Notes: generated by a model from the letters alone, not told the origin. Shown: positions 28,259 through 37,121, counted from the stretch's first letter. The stretch: 64,000 nucleotides of DNA from Sedimentibacter hydroxybenzoicus DSM 7310 (GCF_013403245.1 NZ_JACBNQ010000013.1:36820-100819), one strand, 5' to 3'. Numbers and translations: made by a program.

Positions 28259-29314
28259 ATGGTTGTATCTTTTTCTGATTTTTTGGCACAGGCAATTTCT
28301 AATCCGATTTTATTGGTGACAGCTTTGTTAATGATGGGAGTAATCCTGGTTAATGGTTGGACTGATGCACCGAATGCCATTGCAACATGTGTTTCAACCC
28401 GCTCAATATCTGTACGGTCAGCTATTTTAATGGCGGCGGTTTTTAATTTTTTTGGTGTTTTCGTAATGACTGTTATAAATGCCAATGTTGCTCAAACCAT
28501 TTACAATATGGTTGATTTCGGAGGAAATTCAAGGGAAGCTTTAATTGCTTTGTGTGCTGCAATGTTTGCCATAGTAATCTGGGCTACCGCTGCCTGGTGG
28601 TTTGGTATACCTACCAGCGAAAGCCATGCACTAATTGCGGGAATTTCAGGTGCTGCAATTTCATTACATAACGGTTTATCCGGCATAAACGGAAATGAAT
28701 GGATTAAGGTATTATATGGTTTGGTTTTATCTACTTTTTTAGGATTTGCGCTTGGCTGGATAACCGTAAAGCTGATGGAAGTGATTTTTAAAGGATTTAA
28801 CAGACGAAAAACAAACGTTTTTTTTCAAAATGCTCAGGTTGCCAGTGGTGCCGCCATGGCATTTATGCATGGAGCTCAGGACGGTCAAAAGTTTATGGGA
28901 GTTTTTATGCTTGGAATTTATTTAGCTAATGGACAAGCGAATGTTACAGATTTTGTCATTCCAACATGGATGATGATTTTATGCTCGCTTGTTATGGCTT
29001 TAGGCACCTCAATAGGCGGATATAAAATTATAAAATCAGTGGGAATGGATATGTGCCGTTTACAAAAGTATCAAGGATTTTCCGCTGATATGGCAGCCGC
29101 AACCTGCCTTTTGATTTCCTCGGTTTCAGGAATTCCGGTAAGCACGACACATACAAAGACAACAGCTATTATGGGTGTAGGCGCGGCAAAAAGAATATCA
29201 TCCGTTAATTGGGAATTAGTTAATGAGATGGTTTTGACTTGGATATTGACATTTCCCGGATGTGGATTAATAGGTTATTTGATGGCAAAATTATTTATGA
29301 TTGTATTTAACTAA
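28259..29314 (+). CDS. pit: Low-affinity inorganic phosphate transporter (PiT family)
   Basis: The 351-residue membrane protein has the two PiT signatures, GWTDAPNAIATCVSTRS near residue 30 and SGIPVSTTHTKTTAIMGVG near 290. About ten helices are present. It symports metal-phosphate with H+ or Na+. It is followed 15 bp later by a DUF47 gene, the usual partner, in one operon. ATG with AGGAG 8 bases upstream. Confidence 0.93.
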   Translation: MVVSFSDFLAQAISNPILLVTALLMMGVILVNGWTDAPNAIATCVSTRSISVRSAILMAAVFNFFGVFVMTVINANVAQTIYNMVDFGGNSREALIALCAAMFAIVIWATAAWWFGIPTSESHALIAGISGAAISLHNGLSGINGNEWIKVLYGLVLSTFLGFALGWITVKLMEVIFKGFNRRKTNVFFQNAQVASGAAMAFMHGAQDGQKFMGVFMLGIYLANGQANVTDFVIPTWMMILCSLVMALGTSIGGYKIIKSVGMDMCRLQKYQGFSADMAAATCLLISSVSGIPVSTTHTKTTAIMGVGAAKRISSVNWELVNEMVLTWILTFPGCGLIGYLMAKLFMIVFN

Positions 29315-29329
29315 ATTTAGAGGTGAATT

Positions 29330-29953
29330 ATGGCTCGCAAAAAAGAATTTGATTATTTTGACGCATTTGTAAAATTATCCGAATATTGTTGTAATGCTGC
29401 TAAAATGCTGGATGAGGTATTAATAAATTTTGAGGCTTCAACCTTAGAAGAAAAAATGAAGCAGATGCACGATATAGAGCATGCAGCTGATTTATGCGGA
29501 CATGAAATAACGAGAAGGTTGTCAAAAGAATTTATAACACCTATTGAGAGAGAAGATATTGTAACTCTTACTCATGAAATTGATGATATAACGGATTGTG
29601 TTGAGGACGTACTGATACATATGTATATGTACAATGTTCAGGAAATCAGAAATGAGGCATTAAGATTTTCAAAATTAATTTTAAAAAGCTGTGAAGAATT
29701 GAAAATTACTTTGGAAGAGTTTAAGAATTTCCGAAAATCAAAAGTTATTCATGATAAAATTGTTTATATAAATAAATTAGAAGAAGATGGAGATAATTTA
29801 TATACGGAAGCAGTCAGAAAATTGCATATGACGTCGAAGGATCCGATTGAATTAATGAGCTGGACAATTGCTTTTAACAGATTTGAAAAATGCTGTGACG
29901 CATGTGAGCAGGCAGTGAATGTAGTTGAAAGCATTATAATGAAAAATTCATAA
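29330..29953 (+). CDS. DUF47/PhoU-like phosphate-transport accessory protein
   Basis: The 207-residue all-helical DUF47 protein contains paired metal-ligand motifs of the PhoU-like fold (HDIEHAADLCGHEI, LTHEIDDITDCVEDV). Such proteins are encoded next to PiT transporters and modulate them. Start ATG behind GAGGTGAATT. Confidence 0.9.
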   Translation: MARKKEFDYFDAFVKLSEYCCNAAKMLDEVLINFEASTLEEKMKQMHDIEHAADLCGHEITRRLSKEFITPIEREDIVTLTHEIDDITDCVEDVLIHMYMYNVQEIRNEALRFSKLILKSCEELKITLEEFKNFRKSKVIHDKIVYINKLEEDGDNLYTEAVRKLHMTSKDPIELMSWTIAFNRFEKCCDACEQAVNVVESIIMKNS

Positions 29954-30095
29954 CATTTGAAAATATATTAAATTGCTTAAATCAAATATTATTGCTTAAA
30001 AAAATGTAAAAAAGTTGTGAAAAAAAGTTTATTTTGCAAAAAAACATTTGCAATGTTAAAAAATGTTTGTTAAAATATAAGCAGGAGGCATGCAT

Positions 30096-30743
30096 ATGAA
30101 CAATAATGATAAAATTTCACCTGCAGTAATAAGAAGATTGCCAAAGTATTACAGGTATTTGGGAGAATTGACCAAGATGGGTCTTAATAAGACCTCATCA
30201 AGAGAATTAAGTGAGATGACAGGCTTTTCAGCATCCCAAATACGTCAGGATTTGAACAACTTTGGAGGTTTTGGACAACAAGGTTTTGGCTATGATGTAG
30301 AAAACTTACGCAATGAGATTGCGAGAATTCTTGGCTTAGATAAAAAGTATAAAATAATTATTATCGGTGCCGGAAATATTGGTCAGGCAATTGCAAACTA
30401 TACCGGTTTCTATGAGGCAGATTATGAAGTTGTAGCATTGTTTGATAAAAATCCGAAATTAATTGGAATGTCTATGAGAAATGCGTTAATAAAGGATATT
30501 GACGAATTGGAAGAATTTTTGAACGTAGAAAATATAGATATTGCAGTAATATGTACTCCGAAAAGTGTAAGCCAACAAGTTGCCGAACAATTAGTGCAGT
30601 GCGGCATAAGAGCCATCTGGAACTTTGCTCCGAAAGATTTGAAAATGCCTGATTATGTACATGTGGAAAATGTTCATTTGAATGAAAGTCTATTTTCATT
30701 GACATATTATTACAATCAAATGAATAAGAAAAAAAGCGAATAA
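30096..30743 (+). CDS. rex: Redox-sensing transcriptional repressor Rex
   Basis: The 215-residue protein has an N-terminal winged helix (ISPAVIRRLPKYYRYL, SASQIRQDLNNFGGFGQQGFGY). A Rossmann domain with GAGNIGQAIANY binds NADH/NAD+. Rex represses fermentative and reductive genes when NADH is low. ATG 30096 has AGGAGG at 7 bases; the ATG at 30090 is too close to it. The upstream region contains TTGTTAAAA-type half sites that might allow autoregulation, but no full operator. Glutamate dehydrogenase lies next door. Confidence 0.95.
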   Translation: MNNNDKISPAVIRRLPKYYRYLGELTKMGLNKTSSRELSEMTGFSASQIRQDLNNFGGFGQQGFGYDVENLRNEIARILGLDKKYKIIIIGAGNIGQAIANYTGFYEADYEVVALFDKNPKLIGMSMRNALIKDIDELEEFLNVENIDIAVICTPKSVSQQVAEQLVQCGIRAIWNFAPKDLKMPDYVHVENVHLNESLFSLTYYYNQMNKKKSE

Positions 30744-30751
30744 TTTTTTTA

Positions 30752-30788
30752 AAAACAGAGATTTTAATTATATTATCTCTGTTTTTTT
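30752..30788 (+). terminator. Terminator after rex
   Basis: AAAACAGAGAT pairs with ATCTCTGTTTT and runs into a T-tract. Confidence 0.85.
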
Positions 30789-30979
30789 ATGTACTGACCC
30801 TATTTGCTACATTCAACTTATGCCCTAACAATAACTTTTATCAAATTCAATTATTACGTTTTGTTAACATATAAATAATTATATATTAAAAAAATGCATT
30901 TTAAATTAAAAAATACATGTAATGTGTACTGCTTGTCTATATAAAAGTTTTAAATTACAAATAGTTAATATTAAATTTG

Positions 30980-31007
30980 TTGTATTGTAACTTGCTTTTG
31001 ATATAAT
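30980..31007 (+). promoter_or_regulatory. Sigma-A promoter of gdhA
   Basis: TTGTAT (30980-30985), a 16-base spacer and TATAAT (31002-31007) lie about 43 bp before the gdhA start. Confidence 0.6.
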
Positions 31008-31049
31008 AAAGGAGGAAAACATTTATAATTATATGGAGGTTTTACACAT

Positions 31050-32393
31050 ATGAATGCATATATTGAAAGAATCATTGACTCAGTTAAAAAAAGAGATTCT
31101 CAGGAACCAGAATTTATTCAGACAGTTGAAGAAGTATTATATACTTTAGAGCCAATGATAGAAAAGCATCCGGAGTATGAAAAAGCTGGATTGTTGGAAA
31201 GAATAGTTGAACCGGAAAGAGTAATATCATTTAGAGTTTCATGGGTAGATGACAACGGAACAGTTCATGCTAACAGAGGATATAGAGTTCAATTTAACGG
31301 AGCTATAGGACCTTACAAAGGTGGTTTGAGATTCCATCCTTCAGTAAACCTAAGCATAATGAAATTCTTGGCATTTGAACAAACTTTCAAAGATTCATTG
31401 ACAGGCTTACCGATAGGCGGAGCAAAAGGTGGTTCTGATTTTGACCCAAGAGGAAAATCAGATGCAGAAATAATGAGATTCTGTCAGGCATTTATGACTG
31501 AATTATTCAGACATATAGGACCGGATGTTGACGTTCCTGCAGGAGATATAGGTGTTGGAGCAAGAGAAGTTGGATATATGTATGGTCAATATAGAAGAAT
31601 AAGGGGAGCTTTCGAAAACGGCGTATTAACAGGTAAAGGTATACCATACGGCGGAAGCTTGGCGAGAACAGAAGCTACAGGATACGGCGCTGTTTACTAT
31701 GCACAGGAAGTATTAAATCATTTTGGTGAGGAAGTTAAAGGCAAGACATTTGTAATATCAGGATTTGGTAACGTTGCTTGGGGTGCAGTTCAAAAAATTA
31801 ATCAATTAGGCGGAACGGTTGTAGCTATTTCCGGTCCGGACGGATATATTTATGATCCAAACGGAGTGAAAGGCGAAAAAGAAGATTTCATGTTAGAAAT
31901 GAGAAATTCAGGAAGAGATAAGGTTCAGGATTACGCTGATAAATTTGGAGTAGAATTCTTCCCAAAACAAAAACCATGGGGTGTTAAAGCTGATGTTTAT
32001 ATGCCATGTGCTACTCAAAATGAAATAAACATGGATGAAGCTAAGAAAATAGTAGCAAGTGGATCTAAATATTATATAGAAGTTGCTAACATGCCTACTA
32101 CAAATGAAGCATTAAAATACATCATGGACAGCGGTATGATAGTTGCTCCTTCAAAAGCAGTTAATGCAGGCGGAGTTGCTACATCAGCATTGGAAATGGC
32201 TCAAAACTCTATGAGATATGCTTGGTCATTCGAAGAAGTTGATGAAAAATTACACGGCATCATGAAAAATATCTACAACATGAGTGTTGCAGCAGCAGAA
32301 GAAGCCGGATTAGGATATAACTTAGTAGCCGGAGCTAATTTAGCAGGATTCAAAAAAGTAGCTGATGCTATGATGGCACAAGGTATAATTTAA
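31050..32393 (+). CDS. gdhA: Glutamate dehydrogenase
   Basis: The 447-residue hexameric-type GDH interconverts glutamate with 2-oxoglutarate and ammonia. The substrate-site lysines appear in GPYKGGLRFHP and GLPIGGAKGGSDFDP, and the dinucleotide fold has GFGNVAWGAV. It is highly expressed to judge by the strong promoter and GGAGG site and its biased codons. It feeds amino-acid fermentation. Cofactor preference is not settled from sequence. A terminator follows. Confidence 0.95.
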   Translation: MNAYIERIIDSVKKRDSQEPEFIQTVEEVLYTLEPMIEKHPEYEKAGLLERIVEPERVISFRVSWVDDNGTVHANRGYRVQFNGAIGPYKGGLRFHPSVNLSIMKFLAFEQTFKDSLTGLPIGGAKGGSDFDPRGKSDAEIMRFCQAFMTELFRHIGPDVDVPAGDIGVGAREVGYMYGQYRRIRGAFENGVLTGKGIPYGGSLARTEATGYGAVYYAQEVLNHFGEEVKGKTFVISGFGNVAWGAVQKINQLGGTVVAISGPDGYIYDPNGVKGEKEDFMLEMRNSGRDKVQDYADKFGVEFFPKQKPWGVKADVYMPCATQNEINMDEAKKIVASGSKYYIEVANMPTTNEALKYIMDSGMIVAPSKAVNAGGVATSALEMAQNSMRYAWSFEEVDEKLHGIMKNIYNMSVAAAEEAGLGYNLVAGANLAGFKKVADAMMAQGII

Positions 32394-32410
32394 TTAGATA
32401 AATAAATAAT

Positions 32411-32440
32411 AAAAGCAAGGTGTATGACCTTGCTTTTAGT
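32411..32440 (+). terminator. Terminator after gdhA
   Basis: AAAAGCAAGGT pairs with ACCTTGCTTTT, with a short T-rich tail. Confidence 0.85.
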
Positions 32441-32495
32441 TTGTTTTCCATTCGCTCAGGATAAACGGCTGGCTCCGGAGATTTGTACCATCTGA

Positions 32496-33917
32496 TTATA
32501 CGTTCAAAACAATCATTTTTTCATCGGTCATTTCTTCAACCGCATATTTTCCGCCTTCTTTGCCAAAACCGCTTTTTTTCAGTCCTCCATAAGGCATATT
32601 GCGCGCCTTAAAATATGAAGTATCGTTAATTATAACTCCGCCGCATTGTATTTTTCTGGCTGCCGTCATTGCGAGATGTATATCCTTTGTGTAGACTCCT
32701 GCTTGCAAACCGTAAACAGAATCATTAACATAGCTTATCGCCTCATCAAAATCATCATATGTATTTATTATAATTACAGGTCCGAAGATTTCATTGTTGT
32801 ATACTTTCATGTCTTTTTTTACATCTGTTAAAATTGTTGGAAGATAGAATATTTCATTATGAATTTTTCCTCCGCAAACTGTCTTTGCACCTTGGGATAC
32901 TGCTTCATCAACCCATTTGGCAACTCGTTCTGCTTCTTTTTTACTGATCATCGGTCCCATTGTTGTATTTTCTTCCATCGGATTTCCTAAAACTAAAGAT
33001 TCAGCATGTTTTTTTGATATGCTGACAAATTTTTCGAATACATCCTTATGGACAACTATTCTCTGGATAGAGACACATACTTGTCCTGCATTATAAAATC
33101 CTTTTAATGTACATTCCTTAGCAGCGGCTTCTATATCAGCATCTTTATGTACTATGACGGCAGCGTTGCTGCCGAGCTCCATAGTTGAGCGTCTTATTCC
33201 TATGGTGTTTGTTATATGCTCTCCTATTTCGGCACTTCCGGTAAAGCTGTAAAAATTAATATCATTATTATTCAGAAGCATTTCACCGACGGTAGATCCC
33301 GGTCCCATAACCAATTGTATGTGCTCCGGCGGCAATCCGGCTTCTAATAATACTTCAACTAATTTACATGCATTGACCGGAGTTTGTTGAGTAGGCTTTA
33401 AAATTACGGCGTTGCCGGCAGCTATTGCGGGAGCAACTTTAGATACAGATAAACTGAGGGGATAATTAAACGGGGTAATGGCACAAACTATCCCAACAGG
33501 TACCCTTAGAGTAAAGCCGATTCTATTTTCAAATCCGGAGGTTGCATCTATAGGAACCATTTCTCCTGTTATTCGTTTTGCCTCTTCAGCCATATTCTTA
33601 AAGTTTAAAATAACTCCGGATACTTCTCCTCTGGCTTCACTGATGGGTTTTCCTACTTCTCTAGATAAAATTTCCGCCAGTATCTCCCTATCTCGTATAA
33701 CTATCTCAGCTGCATTCATCAAAATATTATATCGCGTGGTTGGTGTAAGGTAGTTGTTATTGAATGAATTTCTTGCAGATATAACAGCAGTATCTACATT
33801 TTCTTTCGTAGCCTGGGCTATTGTCACAAAAGGATTGCCGTTATATTTATCGGTAACGTTAAACCTTTCATCTGAATCCACCCATTTTCCGCCTATGAAT
33901 AATTTGTAGTGTTTCAT
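32496..33917 (-). CDS. NAD(P)-dependent aldehyde dehydrogenase
   Basis: The 473-residue ALDH superfamily enzyme oxidises an aldehyde to its acid. The oxyanion and nucleotide motifs TPFNYPLSLSVSKVAPAIAAGN and FTGSAEIGEHI, the general base Glu in MELGSN and the catalytic Cys in NAGQVCVS are present. The sequence class is near lactaldehyde/GAPN-type dehydrogenases, but the substrate is not decidable here. It is alone behind a sigma-54 promoter (34133-34149) and a 200-nt structured leader with its own terminator, so it is inducible. Start ATG follows TTGGAGGATACTT. Confidence 0.88.
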   Translation of the reverse strand: MKHYKLFIGGKWVDSDERFNVTDKYNGNPFVTIAQATKENVDTAVISARNSFNNNYLTPTTRYNILMNAAEIVIRDREILAEILSREVGKPISEARGEVSGVILNFKNMAEEAKRITGEMVPIDATSGFENRIGFTLRVPVGIVCAITPFNYPLSLSVSKVAPAIAAGNAVILKPTQQTPVNACKLVEVLLEAGLPPEHIQLVMGPGSTVGEMLLNNNDINFYSFTGSAEIGEHITNTIGIRRSTMELGSNAAVIVHKDADIEAAAKECTLKGFYNAGQVCVSIQRIVVHKDVFEKFVSISKKHAESLVLGNPMEENTTMGPMISKKEAERVAKWVDEAVSQGAKTVCGGKIHNEIFYLPTILTDVKKDMKVYNNEIFGPVIIINTYDDFDEAISYVNDSVYGLQAGVYTKDIHLAMTAARKIQCGGVIINDTSYFKARNMPYGGLKKSGFGKEGGKYAVEEMTDEKMIVLNV

Positions 33918-33944
33918 AAGTATCCTCCAATTAATTTTTTATAA

Positions 33945-34122
33945 ATAAAAAAATCAGACGAGTGAACCAAAAAAGCACGTCTGATACAAAATACCGAATT
34001 AAGCTTAAGGTTCTTCTCAAACACGGAAAGCCTGCAAATTTCTTATACAAACTCATTGGTCCAAAAATCATAGGCAATGCCCTTAGACTTTGAGGACTTG
34101 AACCATATTAAATTTTAATCTG
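33945..34122 (-). ncRNA. Structured leader RNA (candidate riboswitch/attenuator) of the aldehyde dehydrogenase gene
   Basis: On the minus strand a long-range stem closes the leader: GGTTC (34104-34100) pairs with GAACC (34013-34009), and CTCAAA (34094-34089) with TTTGAG (34021-34016). Inside, CATTGCC (34079-34073) pairs with GG...CAATG (34062-34054). It is followed by an intrinsic terminator, ATCAGACG/CGTCTGAT (33985-33953) plus seven U. The terminator loop contains a second GGTTC (33968-33964) that could compete for the same GAACC. I cannot assign it to a known riboswitch class. Confidence 0.6.
33947..33985 (-). terminator. Terminator/attenuator in the aldehyde dehydrogenase leader
   Basis: ATCAGACG and CGTCTGAT enclose a loop, followed by TTTTTTT on the minus strand, about 30 bases before the start codon. 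The position upstream of the gene it would otherwise block implies conditional termination. Confidence 0.8.
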
Positions 34123-34132
34123 TTAAAATATA

Positions 34133-34149
34133 TAGCAAGTATTGTGCCA
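34133..34149 (-). promoter_or_regulatory. Sigma-54 promoter of the aldehyde dehydrogenase gene
   Basis: The minus strand reads TGGCACAATACTTGCTA, with GG-N10-GC exactly spaced. The gene start is 216 bp downstream, leaving room for the structured leader. Confidence 0.85.
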
Positions 34150-34236
34150 TTATTAGGCTTGTTGATATTTCGGATTAAAACTAAGGTAAATTGCCATGAA
34201 TGACGGGAAAAACACTTATTAAACAAACATTATACA

Positions 34237-34270
34237 TTTCAAATTAACATACGATGTTTTCAATTTGAAA
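34237..34270. promoter_or_regulatory. Candidate paired activator sites
   Basis: TTTCAAATTAACA (34237-34249) and the palindrome TTTCAATTTGAAA (34258-34270) are 21 bp apart and about 90-120 bp upstream of the sigma-54 promoter. They resemble the pairs before the promoters at 35952 and 40978. Confidence 0.45.
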
Positions 34271-34279
34271 AGTTGTAAA

Positions 34280-34306
34280 TAAAAAGATTATGCTATTGCA
34301 TAATCT
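34280..34306 (-). terminator. Terminator of the YtvI-like gene, displaced by a repeat
   Basis: On the minus strand AGATTATGC-aata-GCATAATCT is followed by TTTTT. It lies about 245 bp beyond the stop codon at 34551, with repeat copy B in between. This suggests that the repeat landed between gene and terminator. Confidence 0.7.
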
Positions 34307-34310
34307 CAGG

Positions 34311-34517
34311 TTATTGATAAACTTCGCTTGTGTCATCCTGAACGAAGTGAAGGATCTCATCTTTTGTACAACGAGATCCGCAGTCTAATTCACCAATGTT
34401 TTAGTTCCCTTTGGTCGCAAACATTGGGAATTCGTTGCGAATGACCTACCAGCCATTTCTCAGAAAAAAATTCTGAGAAATTGGGGTTAGGGCAAATTTC
34501 GGTTTTGCTCAGGATAA
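34311..34517. repeat. Dispersed MITE-like intergenic repeat, copy B
   Basis: This copy matches copy A (18464-18680) in the same order over its whole length. It starts TATTGATAAACTTCGCTTG then TGTCATCCTGAACGAAG. It contains the hairpin TTTCTCAGAA...TTCTGAGAAA. No gene lies within. Confidence 0.85.
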
Positions 34518-34550
34518 GCTCAGCACCAAATCAAGATTTGGGCTGTCTGC

Positions 34551-35624
34551 TTACTTATATAAATTTATTTTTCCTGTATCGTTTAAATATTTTACAACTA
34601 TTGCAGTTATCGGAGCGATAAGCAATCCGAAGAATCCAAATAATCTAAGCCCGGCATACATTGCGGTAATTGTAATGATAGGGTGAAGGCCAATCTGATA
34701 TCCTACAATTCTTGGTTCAATCACATTTCTGATAACAGTTACTGCCAAATACAATGCCAGCAATCCAAATCCTAAGGTATAATTTTTTAATATGATTTCA
34801 ACAATTGCCCACGGTATTAATATTCCTCCTGTACCCAACACAGGCATTATATCAAGTATTGCTATTATCGCAGCAATAGGCAAAGCATATTTGACCTTCA
34901 AAAAGGATAAGCCCACCAGAATCTCAAAAAAAGTAATAAACATAATTATTATGTAAGATTTTATCATTCTCCAGACCTTTCCTACTAAGAATACTCGGGA
35001 TTCTTCAAAGGTTGAGTTGAATTTGTCAGGAAGCTGTCTTTTTATAAAAGCTATAATGTTGTCATATTCAACACTTATAAAGACTGATAAAACTATCGTA
35101 AATATTACTGAAATTAAATATAACGGAAAATTTGATATTATCTTTGTTGCTATTTGTACTATGTTTATTGAGGCGTTTTTAATAACATCTGAAATATAGT
35201 TAATTCCGTTTGTAATAACCTGCGATAAGGTTGTAGCCGCATCCTCGGAGATAAGCTCCGTATTTGCTACTATCCAATCATTAAATTCCAGCAGCAATGG
35301 CTCTACTTTGTTGAAATACAGATTCGGCATTGCATAAATTAAGTCAGTAAGCTGGGTAATTAAAAAAGTAATAAACAGCCATAGAATTATAGCTACAAAG
35401 GCATAAAATAAAGCCACTACAAATATGGCGACTCCCTTTCCCGTACCCTTAATATACTTTCTGATAAATTTTGCTATCGGTCTTAGTGAAAGTGCAATTA
35501 AAAACCCTACAATAAAAGGCATAATCCAATGAATTACATAAACAAATACAAAATACAGAACTGAGTAAGCTGTAATTATAAAAGCTATATTAATTATAAA
35601 TTTCTTTTTATCATCTAAAGTCAT
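34551..35624 (-). CDS. AI-2E/YtvI-family membrane permease
   Basis: The 357-residue protein has about eight transmembrane helices. The family C-terminal motif reads ITAMYAGLRLFGFFGLLIAPITAIVVKYL. Length and the GTGGILIPWAIVEIILKNYTLGFGLL segment match the sporulation protein YtvI subgroup. AI-2E family members export diverse small molecules or ions; a role here is unknown. Monocistronic, minus strand. Confidence 0.85.
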   Translation of the reverse strand: MTLDDKKKFIINIAFIITAYSVLYFVFVYVIHWIMPFIVGFLIALSLRPIAKFIRKYIKGTGKGVAIFVVALFYAFVAIILWLFITFLITQLTDLIYAMPNLYFNKVEPLLLEFNDWIVANTELISEDAATTLSQVITNGINYISDVIKNASINIVQIATKIISNFPLYLISVIFTIVLSVFISVEYDNIIAFIKRQLPDKFNSTFEESRVFLVGKVWRMIKSYIIIMFITFFEILVGLSFLKVKYALPIAAIIAILDIMPVLGTGGILIPWAIVEIILKNYTLGFGLLALYLAVTVIRNVIEPRIVGYQIGLHPIITITAMYAGLRLFGFFGLLIAPITAIVVKYLNDTGKINLYK

Positions 35625-35801
35625 CTTAGACTCCTGTAATATGTTTTCCTATAATTATAATATTTGTAGCTATTATTTGCAATAAAAATAAAAATAATAT
35701 TGTTTTTATTGCAAACTAAACTTATTATTGTAACAACCAATTATATAATATATAATTATCACTAAAATATGATTAGAAAACCGTAAGAATTTCATTATAT
35801 T

Positions 35802-35834
35802 TTTCATTATTAAAATATACTTTTCATTTTGAAA
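35802..35834. promoter_or_regulatory. Candidate paired activator sites, unit 1
   Basis: TTTCATTATTAAA (35802-35814) and the palindrome TTTCATTTTGAAA (35822-35834) are spaced exactly 20 bp, two helical turns. They lie 120-150 bp upstream of the -24 box. Confidence 0.5.
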
Positions 35835-35951
35835 CAAATATATTTTTTTTGTAATGTACTATTGATTAATTATAGATACATGACAGTAGAATTTATTGAA
35901 ATTCAAGCATTATAAATTTTATTAAAATTAATTATTGTTTTTTTATTATTT

Positions 35952-35968
35952 TGGCATAATTATTGCTC
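35952..35968 (+). promoter_or_regulatory. Sigma-54 promoter of catabolic unit 1
   Basis: TGGCATAATTATTGCTC has GG (35953-35954) and GC (35965-35966) separated by 10 bases and matches TGGCA/TTGC. Confidence 0.85.
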
Positions 35969-36077
35969 CATATACAAGCAAATAATAAAATATTGTACCA
36001 AATCCGGAAATGGTAGATTTTTATATTTCAAGCTTGAGTTAAATATCATTTAATAAGATTATGGAGGATTAAACAAA

Positions 36078-37013
36078 ATGATGGAAAATACAAGAGAGTT
36101 TTTATCAGGTATCGGCTTACCAAAAGGTGATGCATTTGATTGCCCGACTTCTGAAAAAAGATTTCCTTCAGGAGCTCATTTCGGTATAGAGGTCCCGACT
36201 ATTAATACTGCGGTAGCATGTAAGGCACTTATAGAAGAGGCAGAAAGATTAGGTATACAAATAAACAGGGTTGACGAAACCTACGGTGCATTTCGCCATA
36301 CCTTTACTGAATTAAAAGAATATGCTGCTATTTGTAAAGCTCACGGTTCCGGCCTGAACATGTCCATAGGGCCAAGAGCTGCTTATGACACAAGTGCTAC
36401 AAGATTAAGTGAACAAGGAAGAGTTATAGCATACAGATTAAGAGGACAAGAGCAAGTTGCAAGAGCAATAGAAGATGCGAAACGTATAGCTGAAGCAGGA
36501 ATAAGAGGCTTAATAGTTTATGATGAAGGTTTGTTGTGGGTGTTGGATGAAGCAAGAAAAGCAGGACAGCTTCCTGAAGATATGAAATTCAAGAATTCGG
36601 CACATAACGGACAAGGAAATCCCGCAAGCTTTAAGCTGCTTGAAAGATTAGGTGCTGACTCCATAAATCCTGTAAGAGATTTGTCAATCCCTATGTTGGC
36701 TGCATTGAGACAAACAATTGAAGTTCCGTTAGACTTACATACAGACAATCCTCCGGGATCAGGCGGATTTATAAGAGTGTATGAAGCTCCTGAAATGGTG
36801 CGATGTTGTTCACCGGTTTACTTAAAAACAGGTAATTCATGTGTATCAGGGCATGGTCAATTGACAACTGCACAAAATGGTATCGATATGGCCAGACAGG
36901 CAGCCATAGTTCTTGAAATGGTTCACAGATATTATCCTGAAGCAATTCAGTTAAAAGCCGGAGAGGCAGATCCACAAATAGCAGATGTAAAAGAAGCCGC
37001 TTTAGCATATTAA
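36078..37013 (+). CDS. U32-peptidase-like TIM-barrel protein of unknown reaction
   Basis: The 311-residue protein has alternating strands and helices (GIEVPTINTAVACKALIEEA, LNMSIGPRAAYDTSA, AGIRGLIVYDEGLLWVLDEA, VPLDLHTDNPPGSGGFIRVYEAPE). This suggests a TIM barrel like the U32 peptidase/aldolase group seen in other catabolic clusters. Conserved His and Asp (DLHTDN) and Cys pairs near the C-terminus (RCCSP, SCVSGHG) may bind a metal. It is the first gene of unit 1. It could be a lyase, isomerase or hydrolase acting on the imported acid; I cannot decide. ATG behind ATGGAGGATTAAAC. Confidence 0.6.
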   Translation: MMENTREFLSGIGLPKGDAFDCPTSEKRFPSGAHFGIEVPTINTAVACKALIEEAERLGIQINRVDETYGAFRHTFTELKEYAAICKAHGSGLNMSIGPRAAYDTSATRLSEQGRVIAYRLRGQEQVARAIEDAKRIAEAGIRGLIVYDEGLLWVLDEARKAGQLPEDMKFKNSAHNGQGNPASFKLLERLGADSINPVRDLSIPMLAALRQTIEVPLDLHTDNPPGSGGFIRVYEAPEMVRCCSPVYLKTGNSCVSGHGQLTTAQNGIDMARQAAIVLEMVHRYYPEAIQLKAGEADPQIADVKEAALAY

Positions 37014-37051
37014 TTAGTTGCTGCTATTTGCAGCATACTGATAAATTGTTA

Positions 37052-37095
37052 AATTATCTCTCTTGTTTGATTTGTTTCTTGCAGGAGAGATAATT
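37052..37095 (+). other. Intra-operon hairpin
   Basis: AATTATCTCTC pairs with GAGAGATAATT across a 22-nt loop. There is no U-tract after it, so it is more likely an mRNA processing or stability element than a terminator. Confidence 0.55.
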
Positions 37096-37121
37096 ATATA
37101 TATTTTATGAGGGAGAAAAAA

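Larger units (their letters stand above)
30744..31049. other. Intergenic region rex - gdhA
   Basis: These 306 bp hold the rex terminator (30752-30788), about 200 bp of AT-rich DNA with no feature I can name except a lone TTGTTAAC half site (near 30861), and the gdhA promoter. Confidence 0.5.
33918..34550. other. Gene-free 633 bp: leader RNA, promoter, activator sites, repeat copy B
   Basis: From left to right it holds the leader of the aldehyde dehydrogenase gene with a terminator, its sigma-54 promoter, two candidate activator sites, the terminator of the YtvI-like gene, and repeat copy B. All are entered separately. Confidence 0.8.
35625..36077. other. Regulatory region of catabolic unit 1
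   Basis: These 453 bp are very AT-rich. They carry two candidate activator sites (35802 and 35822), the sigma-54 promoter (35952-35968) and a leader of about 100 nt before the first gene. No coding sequence is evident. Confidence 0.7.

Noticed and set aside
28162..28485. Minus-strand frame overlapping the start of the phosphate transporter gene
   Set aside because: It is a shadow of the transporter gene without a ribosome site or homology features.
30025..30095. Rex operator before rex
   Set aside because: Only TTGTTAAA-type half sites in the same orientation are present; no inverted pair with proper spacing.
33945..34122. T-box or known riboswitch in the aldehyde dehydrogenase leader
   Set aside because: No AGGGUGGNACCGCG box or specifier loop, and no core of any riboswitch class I can recall. 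Kept only as an unclassified candidate.
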